Origin: Casuarius casuarius
Taxonomy: Eukaryota; Chordata; Aves; Casuariiformes; Casuariidae
Direction: 5' to 3'
Length of the DNA: 64,000 bases
Assembly: GCA_003342895.1 (NCBI GenBank)
Contig: PTFA01000111.1
Coordinates: forward strand, 3,322,847 to 3,386,846
The notes under the pieces were generated by a model. The model was not told the DNA's origin and ran no database searches. It saw only the letters and a program-made list of their open reading frames with translations. The position numbers and the translations under genes were made by a program. This document shows, in pieces, positions 29,105 to 42,399 of this stretch; positions within the stretch are counted from its first letter, which is position 1; each line of letters starts with the position of its first letter.

Positions 29105-29585
29105 CTTCTTTCAGATATTTATACACACTGATAAGATCCTCCAGAGCTTTCTTTTCTCCAGGCTCAACAGTCCTATATCTCTCAGCCTCTACTCGTAGGA
29201 AAGATGCCTCTGTTCCTTAATTGCTTCCATGGCCCTCTACTGAACTCACTCCAGTATGTCTACATATCTCTTGTACTGGAGAGCCCCGCACTGGACCCAG
29301 CTCTCCAGATGTGGCCTCGCCAGTGGTCTCACTCTGCTGCCCAGGAGGCTGTTGGCCTTTGCCACCAGGGCACATTGTTGGCTCACATCCAACCTGTCCA
29401 CCAGGACCCCACATCCTTCTCTGCAAAGCTTCTTTCCAGCTGGTTGGCCCCCAGCAGGTACTGGTGCAAAGGGGTTGTTCTTCCCCAGGTACCAGGGCCT
29501 TGTATTTCCCTTTAGCAAACTTCATGGAATTCCTGTCGGCCTATTTCTCCAGTCCACCCAGGTCTCTCTCAAGATGATCTCAGGT
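29105..29585 (-). mobile_element. CR1 LINE fragment, 3' part, minus orientation
   Basis: Read on the plus strand this is the familiar antisense form of the avian CR1 3' region. It runs in order through a TTTATACACACTGATAAGATC-like start, TTCTCCAGGCTCAACAGTCC, TCTCTCAGCCTCTACTCGTA, the GGAGAGCCCCGCACTGGACC and CTCCAGATGTGGCCTCGCCA segments, the GGGCACATTGTTGGCTCACA segment, and a last part containing CTTCATGGAATTCC. On the minus strand it corresponds to the C-terminal end of the reverse-transcriptase ORF, now broken by small indels (open frames of about 100 codons remain on both strands). Divergence is moderate and it is 5' truncated, as most CR1 copies are. A pyrimidine-rich tract abuts its low-coordinate end. 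Boundaries are good to about 20 bp. Confidence 0.9.
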
Positions 29586-30164
29586 CTATAATTTACTTTT
29601 GGGGCCAATTCAATATATAATAAGGCAAGTTCATAATCTCAGATTATAAAACCAGGTCATACTGTATTCGTTACAAAGGCCAAAACTTAATTCTTGTTTG
29701 AACCAGGGCAGCTCTTTTAGAAAAAATATTCAATCATAATTACTGTTTTCCATATAAGATGAAAACAAACTAAACTCTTTCCTTCATCCCAGGTCATAGC
29801 TTTTGACATCTTCCCTGTGTGAAAACTCTCATTTCATTTTTCCTAAGAATGTATCTAGCTTTGACCTTCAGTTAGCTGAATTTCATCTTTTAGATTGAAG
29901 AACTATATATTCTCAGGCATCTATTCCCCATATGGAAACTCTAGCCTGTGGTCAGTTATCTTGCTCTTTGAGACTCCTAAAAATTTGGTGAGCTACTTGT
30001 GCCTATCATGATAGACGTATCTCCTCTCTCATTTCATTATTCTCAGAGTTCCTCGAGTCCTCCATACATCTCAAGCTTTTGAGAACAAAAAATGATACCG
30101 TATTTTTGTACTTTTTGCCCCTGTACTAATACAGAATGTAATTAATATAGGTAGAATTTGATTG

Positions 30165-30341
30165 CCTAAGTGTAGGTGCCTAGTGACAATTTGGATGTGC
30201 TGGTGTTTGTTGCCTAGCCCCCAGCTGCCACTCCAGAAGGGTCTTCATCTCTGATAGGNCCTTTGTCATATCTGCCAGGCCTGCCAGGATGTTTGGCGTA
30301 CTCTACAGCACCTCATATGGCACTAGACACCTATGTTTAGG
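30165..30341. mobile_element. Possible old MITE with 24-bp imperfect inverted termini
   Basis: The left end (30165-30188, beginning CCTAAGTGTAGGTGCCTAG) and the reverse complement of the right end (30318-30341, beginning CCTAAACATAGGTGTCTAG) match at about 19 of 24 positions. They enclose about 130 bp of non-coding sequence. Inverted termini around a short non-coding core are the structure of a non-autonomous DNA transposon. No target duplication is visible and no transposase is present, so this is inferred from structure alone. Confidence 0.35.
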
Positions 30342-30559
30342 CAGCTGAGCCTTATCCACTGTGTTTCTACACACAGTTCATTGCTTCATATATCCATCCA
30401 CTTTATCATGTTAATTTCTTGATCATAGCATTGCATGAGAAATGATATTCACCAACATATTTACCTCTTTTTTTTCAGAGTCATGTCTTCCTAGACTAGC
30501 AGCTGTTATCCTGCTTGTCCTACAGTCTTATTCTTTTTCTTGGCTTTGGTTGTACACTT

Positions 30560-30985
30560 CAGTTGGTGCTGAAATTTCCAGTTTATTGAGCAAATTAGAA
30601 TACCCCCAAACCATGTTCTCATTATGGTTTCCAATTCTTTCAGTCTTTGAATATCAGAAAGCTGTATAATAGTACAAGAAAATTGTTTTTGTGTTGTCTT
30701 CCAAGGGCTAGAAGGATCTCATTAAAAAAATGTTGCTTGAAAGTGATTTACCCTTTATGATTATAGGTAGAGACATACCAATCAACCTTCTAATGAAAGG
30801 CATGTTTCTTTCATATCATTCAGTCTCCTAAATGATTTAGTGCTGTATAACATTTCAAACGCCTTACAGAAATCTAAATATATCAACACCTTGTGTAATC
30901 TCAGTCTGTTTCATTTTCTGTTCTGTAGTTAGAGGAATTATAGAGTTCCCTGTTTGCCGTACGTTTTGTCCTCTGGCTTTGATTT
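30560..30985 (-). mobile_element. Possible heavily decayed LINE (CR1/L3-like) fragment
   Basis: Short blocks such as GCCTTACAGAAATCTAAATA followed by TATCAACACC resemble the antisense of a conserved reverse-transcriptase region seen in CR1 and L3 elements (the KAFDTVSH-type region). The blocks are few and the boundaries are unclear. This is resemblance from memory, not an alignment. Confidence 0.2.
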
Positions 30986-33259
30986 TGAATGTACTTAAAG
31001 AAAGGTACATCAACATTAAGACTGTCAGGGTAATACAGTCATACAGATGCAAGAAATTTATTTAAATGAAGGGAAAAGTGGATGTTATCCTTGCTGATGC
31101 TAATGGGCTAGTACATCTTTATGAATCATAAAAGAACAAAGCGCCCTAGTCTATACAAATTTAGCTAAAGTCTAGCAACATAGCACCCCAAGGGTATCTT
31201 GAGGGCAAGGAGAAAACGGTGAAGGAGAAAAAGTAACCAAGCGTAGTTCTAGCTGCACTGTCCAGTTTTTTAGCATCCCAGACCTGGAACTTTTCAACAA
31301 GGATTCAGAGATTATATGAAACTCTAGAAAACATATCCAGTTTTAAGATTAAGATTGAGTTCAGTCTTAAGAACGGAGGGAGAAGGAGTATGTCTTTCGG
31401 CTAGGGCTGACTTCTGACTCTTGTAGGGTCAATAGGAGGTACAGAATAGTTCTGAGCTGAGAAAATACTTGTTCCTGTTCCTGGCATGCTAGTCAGCAGA
31501 ATAGGGGAGACACAGTAGCAGAAAGAAATTTGGAAATATCATCAAATAGGAGTTTGGGTTCCACTCATGTGGGGAATGACTCATCACTATGCCATTTGCC
31601 TCCCCCCAAATATTTCTTTTCTACCTAAGATTTAGCATTAAGCTCTTAAATCCATTTCAATAGTGTTACTTCATCATCAATACTCTTCAAAGATGTTTTA
31701 GATCTGTAGGGTAGTACATGAATTCCTGAACTGCTAAAAAGGAACAACAAAAAGACCTGCTCTTTAAGTAGAAGTAATATCTGCTTTATATAAAAAAGCA
31801 GCATTCGCACTGCAGGCCTCATTTTCAAAAGTGTTGTAAAGTGCTCAGTTTTTGGATTACAAAAAAATGTTATCCAAAATAGTCATTTAAAACTGAATGT
31901 AAGAAAAAANCATTCCATTAGCAATATAAACATATTTATGTGACAATTAATTCTATGATAAATTTTATGGTGAAAATTTCATGGTAAAATAAAATGTTGA
32001 TAGTTCTTACAGCCAATCTATTACTTCAAAACTGTTCCCAAAATATGTTATTCAGCTAAGCAGATGTTTTTCTTTAGTCCGACTGTACAATCAACCTGCA
32101 TGAGTAACTGTCTAAGAATGTTTGCGGGACATTTAATCAGCGGGAGATACTTACATTTACAAAGGTAATAGGAAATCCCCTGTGGCTTTGTGCCTGATTT
32201 AGTCATCTTTAAAGCTTTGTATATTTACTGTTGCAGCTGGAGACTGGTACTGTCAAAAGATTCTTAGCACAGACAGAAAATTCAGCACCACATCTGCCTA
32301 AAGTGAAATTCTTTGAGATTTAGAAAAGTCTAGCTGCTCTGTTAGATCAGAAAATTATTTTCCTTGTGCCCTGAAAATTGTGCATAGAAATTCATCCATC
32401 AAAAAAGACCCCAGAAAACTTGAAAATGATTTTTCTTTATGGCTGGAGAGTAGTGAAAAGTTTGAGCTTTAAGATTTAATTATTAAACAGGAAACATATT
32501 TTCAACACACAAAAAATGGAATTCCCCCAAAACTTTAAAGAAAACCACAAAAATTGAAAATAAGGTTGAAAAGATTCCCTTGCTAGAACCTTCAAATAAT
32601 TCCAGATCAGAGCTGGGATGGGGACAAAATTCTGCCACCCGATCAGTACCATGTACTCTGTTCAATTCCAGAATTTTTTATATCATACATTGAAAGCCAA
32701 CTTATTCCACCTTCCTGTAGATGAGAAACATGTACTTGAAAGCATTAATCAATTTGAAAAAGTCCCTATCCTCTGGGATTTGCCAGAATATTTGGCCTAC
32801 TCATTTTCTTACAACTCATGGTGGAATTAAGTCTTTTTAGGGGAAAATGAGAGTTAAACTGATTTTCTCAAATTTTGATTCAAATGTAAAATATCATATT
32901 AGGGTTTATGTGGAATTAAGTAAGGGGCTTCGGCATTACTTAATGCCACAGGAACTGATGCTATGCAACAAAGCACAGTCTGAGCCATGTTATTCCTGAC
33001 ATTTAAACACTGTTTGGCTTTGTTTTATTTTCTTTTAATTTTTGGACTGCAGAGCCCAGATGATCTGGACTGAACATTTCCTTTATGCTCTGGGGCAGTG
33101 AGGTAGCTTTCCTTGCTACTTTTGCTTGCAGGCAGATTCCATCTCTGGGGATACACCATATTTTGCTTGACAGAATGAAGAGAGACCAGATTGCATGACA
33201 AAACTAAGAAACAGAGAAAATAGGATTTGTAGTACCTACGTTATCAGCTTTAAAAAAAA

Positions 33260-33345
33260 CAGTAAAGTACTTAAGCACATGTTTAAGGGCTATTGGAGTT
33301 ACAGGAAAGTTTGTATTAAGCACATGCTTAAGGGTGCCATTGGAT
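33260..33345. repeat. Direct repeat pair with TAAGCACATG core
   Basis: TTAAGCACATGTTTAAGGG, at about 33270, is repeated about 50 bp later as TTAAGCACATGCTTAAGGG. The core is nearly palindromic (TTAAGCACATGCTTAA). Similar TTAAGCACATGCTTAA-bearing fragments belong to old interspersed elements common in reptile and bird genomes, so this is probably a degraded transposon remnant. Confidence 0.4.
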
Positions 33346-36300
33346 AAGACCTCATTCACTATTAATAGTAGCGAAAAGGGAAAAAGATGCAGGCAGGTAA
33401 AGAAACAACATAGTGAAGTAGTTCATGACCTAAAGCACAAACTGCAGAATCATCGGGAGAGGGCATATAATATTTTCCACTTACAAAGTCAGTTTGCATC
33501 ATTAAAAGCAGATATATTTGCATAGTCCTCCTGCCTCAATATTTTACCTGAGAAAACAAATATTCAAGACTAAGAATTACAAAGTGCTTCCACTTTGGAG
33601 AAGGAAAAATAAAAACTGAAACTCATTACACAGGGACATAGGCCTCTGTTCCTGAATGTAGCTTAGCTACATTTCAGTTCATCACACAGAAAACAAATGG
33701 ACAGCAGAAACTTTGAAAAAATCAGCCAACCAAGGAACTTATCAGAAAACCAGCAATAACATATGGCATCTTCATTTCCAAAAAGCAACAGAAAGCTACT
33801 CATTGTAAATTAACTTCCTCACAGACATCTCATGGGGAACAACTATAATGATCATGAGAGTTAAAATAATTAATTCTTTTTGCGAGCTCTTGGCTTCTGG
33901 ATCTAGGCCTTATTTCATATTTCTAACCAACTTCTGGCCAAAATTCAGCGCATCTTAATGGCTGGTCTAAATGATACCAATGCAGAGCGCAGGACTACTT
34001 CACATAACTTAATATAACTACAGTGCAGAAAATATCCTTGTAGATTAGTTAAGCTCTACATATCTTGAGACCCAAATGACTTATCCCTCCCACATTAATT
34101 GCAATGTTGTATGAACCTGCTTTTTTTTTTTTTTAATGAAAACTTATATTTCATGGTTGTAGTCCTAACCTGCAGATATCTATATTACAAAAAACTGCTA
34201 CAGTGGGCAGAATATGGTGTTCCCCTCCTTGAGACTGGTCTCTGCAGAGATACAGCACCATGCAGTCATGGTTACTCCATTTCTGTTACCCAATGTTGCA
34301 CCAGCTTGGGCGGGAGAAGCTCAAATTTCTCTGCAAAATATCCTGCACGCATACTCCCTTGCTCTAGAAAGGCCACCTTGAACTGAGCAAATTGTAGCAG
34401 ACAATCAGAGATGCTCCTTACTTACACAGGGGAAGCAAATAGGGGATGGGATTATTGCTTCCCCTTGAAAGAGGTGAATGATATTTCCCTATAAAGCATA
34501 CACAGTCCTGTTTTTTGTGATTCACAGAAGGAGTGAAGCAGAGCACGTATAAGGAACACCAAAAGTCACCCCCAGCCAGCTTTTCATTATGCAATGCTGC
34601 AGTGCTTGTGCAGTAAGGGTGACTGAGCAATCTTCTAGACAAAAATCAGCTGTGAAAAATAAAATGCCAGCATGATCTTCCGATGGTTCGTTTTCAGTGC
34701 TCCCTCTGTTCATATTTCTGCTCTTCCAAATATTCTCTGCTTAATCAATATAATTACTGGGCTTATTGTTAGAGGTGAACATGAGGCCACAGAGGCAGGG
34801 AATAAGTTAACTGCTGTGCAGCTACTGCATTTGTTTGCAGGTTTGCTAGCCCAGGGTTTTCTTGCACAGATTTAACTGATATGATAAGACATACCTGTCA
34901 GCCCTTTAAAAGGTGGCTGGTGACTTTGTGTACCATTCTGGAAAAGCAGCATTTCAGAGACTGATGAGCTCTGAGAAATGAAATTTTTTCAAGGTCTCCA
35001 ACTGTGCATGCAGAAAGACTGAGGTACCCATTTGAACCACTGTGAAATTAAACATAAATATTATTAGAACAATGATTTAATCATAGTATGGTTACTGCTC
35101 AGACTTGCTTACCCCTGAATCATTATTTCCCTTTTTCCAGGAAGTTCTCTGACTTCCTTACCTCAGTTGTACTATATTATCTTGCCTGATTGCACAGAGA
35201 CCCATACTGTGAAGACTCTCAGGATATAAAATAGCATCAGGGACAAGATTTCCAGGGCAAATAGCTTACAAATAGTTGTTATTACTATAGTTGAAACCAA
35301 GCTGATTGCTCTTACCTGGAATTATGAAGGTTAGAATAGTTACATTTTCCTCGAGTTAAGGCTAGCATGTAGAAGGACAAGACGAAGGAAGCTCCTGGAC
35401 ATGATCCTATAGGCATGACTCTATGAGCTGCCTGACAATATTGTTGAGGGCAGTGGAGGCATATAACTGGATGTTTGCTGATATTAATGTTTCCTCAATC
35501 AATTGTTTTGCTGGTAATCTTCTGGAAAAAAATTTCTGGCCAAACCTAGATGTTTGGAGTCAGAAATATTTTTTTGCCTTCCTCACAATATCAATAATAG
35601 AGTTACATTTTTAGTTCAGTATTCCTGCATCTGTTGGAATAGTCAGTTGGCAAGTACCTCGCAGTTTTTAGGGGAGCTGTGATCCAGAAATGCATTCCCA
35701 GTGTTGTGGAAGCACATGGGTCTTACCTAACCCCTTCCTCACCCCCTCTACACTTCCAGATGTGTGATACTCAAATGTACATTTCTCTCAATGAAGGTGT
35801 CAGGAACAGAACCCTGTACCCATTCCTACTTGCTGGCACATAGGAGAAAGGGAAGGATCTAGTCCGAAAATTTCAGGGTTATTTTGGAAAGACCAGATCA
35901 ACAAAACCTGATGTGTTTTGCTGAAAAATCATCTCTGATAAAGATTTAATTAAGAAACACCCTATCAAGACATTTTTATTTTTTGTTAGTTGTAAATAAC
36001 ACTTTCTCTATTGTTAAATGCAAGTAGCTTGTATGGAATGGAGCTATGCATGCAACTTGATTTGCCTTATGTTAGTATCTGCTAGGGATTAGATGCGAAT
36101 CATGTCTTTTCTGGGACAGAAGAATAAAAGATGGTGTGTTGGCCACAGTCCATCCATATCAGTCTAGACGTGCCTATCAAAAGACCGACAATATATGGTG
36201 TCATCTTGGATATAACAATGAAAGCCAACAAGTGGACATTAACTTTTAAGGATGGCAGCCAAGGGAAACAGAGCATACGTAAGTGGTGTGACTAGAGTTT

Positions 36301-37754
36301 CAAACCAAGGGCTGACGTCTCCAGATGTTTTACTAAAGAGCGCTGTTGTCTAGTGTGGGGCAGAGTGAATGAATCCTGGAGCTTTTGAGCCAGACAAGTG
36401 AGTAACACTGCCAGCACGGATGTATGGGGACATTTTTTTTTTCATTTGATATTAAATGGACCTTCAACAGATAACTAATACCATGTTTTGAAAGGTTATT
36501 GTAGACATCTCTGGTTGCACAAGGTTTCAGGTTCCACTGCATTTGCTGAAAGAGTCACTGTGACACCTAGAGAAGTCTATTGTAGAAATCTCGTCTGGGA
36601 GGAGAGTCAGGGTTAGGCAGTAAACAGGCACATCCTGGGTAAAGCCAGAGGTGATTTTGGTCCTTGGACCCAGTGACAAACTAAAACATTTTGCTTTGAT
36701 TGTCAAAATGAAGTGTCTCTTATCAGTCCCCAAATAATTGTAAGACTTACAGTGAGTTTCCAGACTTTTTTTTCCATTCTGGAGTGGAAGAAACTTTGAA
36801 ATAATCAAAATGAACCAATTCCACCTCACCCCATATCACTGAAAGTACGTTTCTGCATGGGCACGCTGGGTGACCGTCTTTCATTTTCCAAAAGTATGCC
36901 TTATAATACAGGCCTTCAGGGGCCTTATGGACTAGAAACGATATGATCTGTTAATCACTGTTGCTCAGTTCCATCCTTGTGCTGTGTTAGATCCAAACAG
37001 TGAGTTGTCAGAAGGATAAGAATCAATTTTAGAGCAGTAAAATACATCAATCTGTGTAGTCCACTAAACTGTTGCAATACTGATGAATGGCTTTTTTTTA
37101 GCAGCTGTCCAGCACAGAGCAAGAAAGATAAATCTACTTTTTTGTGTGTCTTGTTCAGCACATCTGCAAGACTAACATCTGTTATTACATTTTTGTGCTT
37201 ACACAATATTTTTCAGCCAGGTCATAGGAACGTATTTGAATTAAAAAAAAGCAATTCAAAATAAATCATAATTAAGGAAAATCCAGTATACATTAAACAA
37301 AAAAAGTCTTTTCTTCTTTTGTTTATATTTTGAAGAGTGGATGGGAAGTAGAAATCTTATGTACAAACGTATTATGTCTGTATTATGTTTGTATTAAGAA
37401 CTTCTTTACCTACTCCTAATCATAGACATGTACCCCTCAACAAATTTCAGCTTTAGTTTTTTCTTTTTATGAAAATAATTAGTAAGGAGGAACATTTAGG
37501 AACTGATGGGGACTAACAAGTCAGGCACTGCAGTAAAAAGAAATCTGAAGATGCATGTTTGCTGAGACAACAGCAACAACCCAAGACACCAAAAAGGAGA
37601 TAAGATGCACAATGTCATAGTTATTCTCTGTCATTTAAGGGTGCACCCAGCTCTGACTGTTTCCAACGTGCATGACAGGACACACAGGCAAGAGGAATTG
37701 CACCTCAACATTGCTAAGCAAATATTAGGCATCAAGTCAAAGTTAGTTTCTAGG

Positions 37755-37775
37755 CTCCCTCTACAGTCAATGGAG
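37755..37775 (+). repeat. Copy 1 of a short old interspersed repeat
   Basis: The 21-nt core CTCCCTCTACAGTCAATGGAG recurs in reverse complement at 59811-59831 with one mismatch. The bases in front (CAAAGTTAGTTTCTAGG) also resemble those beside the other copy, so the shared unit is longer than the core. Confidence 0.45.
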
Positions 37776-40700
37776 AAAAATAGGTACCTTTGAAGGGCAA
37801 GTTCCCCTGCTTTTCTTGGACATTTACCTTACTGACTTCAAGGTGACTTCATATGCATTTGTGAACCATGAAGTTAAAGGTCTGGGTATTTGAGCATAGA
37901 ACAAGTAAATGTAAAGAGCATAGAAATGACCACCTCTGCTTATGCCTCTTCCATTTATCACTGAAGCAATTATCCATGTTTATTGAATATGAAAAAAAAA
38001 ATCAAATATTTTGAGGTCTCTGAGAAGAGGCCAGCTATCATCTATGACAAAATGAGATCTTTGCCCAGTTTCAACAAAGTATGATTTTTAAATAGGAAAA
38101 TATTTCTTCTTATACATTAATTCTAACCTCTAAAAAAGATTCATATATCATTTTTGAACTACTTCACTTAAAGGTAAGTCATTAACTGAAGTTAAGTTCC
38201 TCCTCATCCACAACCTCAACAGGATATCTGTCATTTGAGAATTTGTCATTATCACCTGTCATTAGCATAACAGGTTTCTGTAAACTTTATTCATGGTAAT
38301 CCTCTGTGAATTTAACATGTCTGCTTTAGTTGCCTTTTTCAGCTATTTCTGGCTGTGACCTCACTTCTGTTGAAAGATGAGGTCTTGTTCTGTTTTTCTT
38401 TTTTTGTTTAATTATTTTTTAAAAGGGACACTGCTGAAATCATTCTTTCATCTTGTTAAGGAGTATGTTGTAGAAGGAAATCTTCAAGGAGATCTGAGTA
38501 CTATATTCATACAATAGACATGAAAAAGTTGTTCCAGTGACAAATACAAAAGATGAACATTAGGATAAACTTTGTGATAAAAACTCTGAGTGCATTTAAA
38601 TGAGAACTAAAAAAGGAGAGAGGTCAGACAAAAGGCAATGAGATAAATTTTCTCATGTCAAAACACACAAAATTGATTCTCCTTTGGAAGTCTAAGTTAA
38701 TATGAATATTGCAAATGCTGGTGACTGCAAGAAGAGGGAGGGAGAAAAAGACTGTTTCTGCCCTCTAAAATGCATACTGTTGAAGCCAAGGTGAGAATAG
38801 CCGTGAGTGGCTATCGAAGTACTAACAACTCCTAATTCCAGGTGCCATGCTCTACCAGCAGACCCCGATGAACATTAACGCAAAATGGACTCTATTGACA
38901 GTTACAGACAATCTCAAAATGCAGGTTAGTTNTGTGTTTATTTAGTAAAAGTTATAGCTCTCCAGATCTTGTGCCTGATAACTTAGCAGAGACTTAGTAC
39001 TCTTGCAGTATTCTTTTCCTGGCACAACATATTAAACAGAAATTAATAAGTAATCCTGAGACAGAGCCTCATTTTTGTAAAGAGCTGTGACTAATGTTCC
39101 ATTGCATTGTCCTATCACAGCTAGTGTGTTTTAATTAAAAATGTTGTGCTACAGTGGCTTTTGAATACATGCAGGTTCAAGCCACCCTGGTTTGTTCCAT
39201 AATCTTGTGTTTAAACGAAAAATAAAACCGCTTCATTCAGGCTGGACTGACTGACATATTTCTGTACTCAGTTTTGAAAAGTCTATTTTTCTAGCATTGT
39301 GAACGCTAGATCGTAGCTTCATTGTTGGTGCCAAAACTTCTTACAGAGCAAAGACAGCAGTTGAGCTCGTACATCAAGAATATTAGAGTTTCTTGGTAAG
39401 AGCCCAAAACTGTAAAATACCCAGGAAAGCAGTAACTGCTTCTCTTCTTCAATTTAAGGTTTTAGTCTTGGAGAAGATATAAGTGCCCAAAGACTGAACT
39501 CTTCAAATATGGTGGAGAGTAAAAATTAAAGACCAAATGTTGCTTGAAATTTCACATAAACTAGGAATGGATATTATAGGAGCAATTTAAGGATCACTAT
39601 GAAATCCTTATATAAAATGCATTGTATAGATAAATAAAGACTAAGGATTAGGTGATACATTAGCATAAAAAAGTCACAGGACCATTTGGGAATATGGAAA
39701 TTACCACATTTCTTCAAGCACCTGCATGAAAACTCTATAATGCCTAGGAGAAAGTAGTTCAAATTTTAGTCACTAAATCACATCAGCATCCATGCTCAAA
39801 TTTTACAGAACTATGAATACATCTTTTAAAAGATTTACAAAATGAGTGGCAATCTCTACAGCTGCCCTGCACATCCAGACAGTCAGGCTTCCTTCTCTCC
39901 TTCTCTTTCACGCACAGCCCCACTGTGTTGTCTTACTTTACAATCACAGAAAAATCTGTTGGGGAAACTTGAAGCAGGACCACAACAGACTCTGAACATA
40001 TTATCAAAAAACTAGCCAGTCTCTTCAAGCCTCCAAGATGAGTGGGAAACTCCAGATCACTTCAATAATTAAGCACAGTCTTTTCCAGAAAGTTTACTGA
40101 TGTCAATGGTCTTTACAACTTTGCTTCCTCAGGAGCATGTTACGGGTGTAACACAGCACAAAGGATCTTTGTATCAGGTTTGTACAGTGAAAAGACTACA
40201 GAAGTACTAACAGGAACACAGATAATACATATCTTTGCCCTTCTATAAGCTACTATGAGCGTTTTGGATTCTTTGTTCTGCCACTGAATATATCTCCTCA
40301 TTGTTTCTCCCTTTCCTTTCACACCTCTAAGGTGTGAGAGATAATTGTCCCCAAAGTGGCCCTCTTCACACCACCAAGATATTTTTATTCAGCCAGTTGA
40401 AGAACTAACGTTATCCCTTGCCTAGCAGATAAACAACACGTCACTACAAGCAGAGTACAAAGTGCATATTTACTGAAGACTCCCATAATACTACTTTTTT
40501 CTAACAACACCCAGAATGCATATCTTTACTAATGCATACTCCCCAGATGATGTCACTTTCTCTCTCTCCTTGACCAGCTGCAGAAATATCTGGTAAAAAG
40601 TATTTTGTAAAGCTCTCCTCTGAATCTCTGACCCTCTCTTTACGTAAGTCACCTGGCATAGCTCAGCCAGGTTATGGGCCCATGTATTTGCCTATGCCCC

Positions 40701-42346
40701 AGCTTAAACGGAGTCTCACCACTCAGGATTGAGAGGATCAGCTCGAGTACAAGATCAACTACTTCACTCAAGTCAGAATTTCTCAGCCTGGAGATTTCAG
40801 CAGTGACCCTGGCTTAAGAAGCTCCCTCATGGCTCCTCTGGTGGTGCCAACACTGCTTGTGGAGCTGGGATGTGAAGGGTGCTGCATGGAGACAGCCTGA
40901 ACAGCTGGGGCAGGCAGGTGAAGGATGACTTGAATGAGTCATGCTGCTGAAGCATACTGGGAAACTGTGATCTGGACAGTGAACAGGCTGCCTTGGNGTG
41001 GGCTCTTTCTGGTGCTACAGCTTCAGATCATCTAACCTGAAATGATTGTTTTGCTATTTGTGAATGCATGTTGCCTTGTTGCCCATGGGCTTATGGAAAC
41101 ACTGAATCTGTTCCCATGAAGACATTGGCTGAATGCGAATATATGTGCATAACTTTTGAAATCTCACTCCTACCGTCAGTCATCTTGCAATAAGTTTAGC
41201 TTTCTAAAAATATATTTCATTTGGATGGTCTATCTGCTTTTAAGAATTACTATTTTCAATATAAATCTATGGTAGGGCCACGAGGTGTCCCAGTTTTGCG
41301 AGTGTCCCCTTTTTGTAATGATATTCACAGAGACGGTTAGGTGCCCTAGTTTTTAAAACTACTAGAGAACCTTCTGCTGCTGTGGGTACAAAATTATTAA
41401 GCCTTTGTGGAAGAGAAACAGAAGACTGTCACAAGAAGGAGAGGCATTTTAAAATGACAGCAAAATAAAATACTAATTGTCATTTTCTGTTGAAAGTGCA
41501 TCAAACTTTCCCTTATCATTTACCATTACATTTTTCTGACATGTCAGGTTGCTCATATTCATAAATATTTCAACTGAAATTCAGATTTAAATGAGCCATA
41601 ATTTTATTCACTGTCAGGTTCTGTAGTTACAAATGTGAAGAAAGCTATCAGATTTTATTCCACTAGTTTTTTTTTTCTTTTTCCTAATGCTACTGTAGAA
41701 GCCTGAAAACAGCTTACATGTCCAATGCATCTTTAGCTGTGCAGCCAAAATCCTCTCCTAACATTTATTCACATTACTAGTTAATTTATGTCATGCTCAT
41801 GTGCTAAGCCAAAATACTGCTTGTTCTTCCCTAATTGCATCTAAAAGGTGAGTGAATCTGAAGCAGTTAGTGAATGTTGCTGAGGCAAGTGATTGATGGT
41901 GTCAGCCATCATTTCCCATACTTAGCTCCAGGCCTGACTTCTGAAAGCCACCTACAAGAGTGCGCTTTGGTATCTTAGTGTCCACAGTCCAGGCACAACT
42001 CGATAAGTCAGTTGTGCTTCTCTGGAGCAGTGTAGACAGGGCTTCACGACCTGGCTTTTAGGTAAGAGGCTTGATTGTGGAAAAACTTCCAACAGAAATT
42101 CAGCTATTTCAGACTCCAACTTTTTTCAGACGATCTTACAAAATCATGCCTGTCCGTTATAATAAACTGAACCAAATGAAAGAGAACAGGAATAAAATAG
42201 GACCTGTCTCCCCAGATGCATCACAGCACATACATCTCTTCTTTGAGAGCATTGCTAATATTCCCCTGTAAATTATTAGAAATCTCAGTGGCTAGTCCCA
42301 ATTAATTTAGAAGCACTTAATAACTGACTCTGTAGGAGATTAAGTG

Positions 42347-42351
42347 TATAT

Positions 42352-42384
<33 letters not shown>

Positions 42385-42399
42385 GACACACACACACCC
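42347..42399. repeat. (TA)n and (CA)n compound microsatellite
   Basis: Runs of TA interrupted by AAATA are followed directly by GACACACACACAC. It is probably length-polymorphic. Confidence 0.95.

Noticed and set aside
29204..29591. Overlapping open frames of 90-118 codons on both strands
   Set aside because: They lie inside the decayed CR1 and are not host genes.
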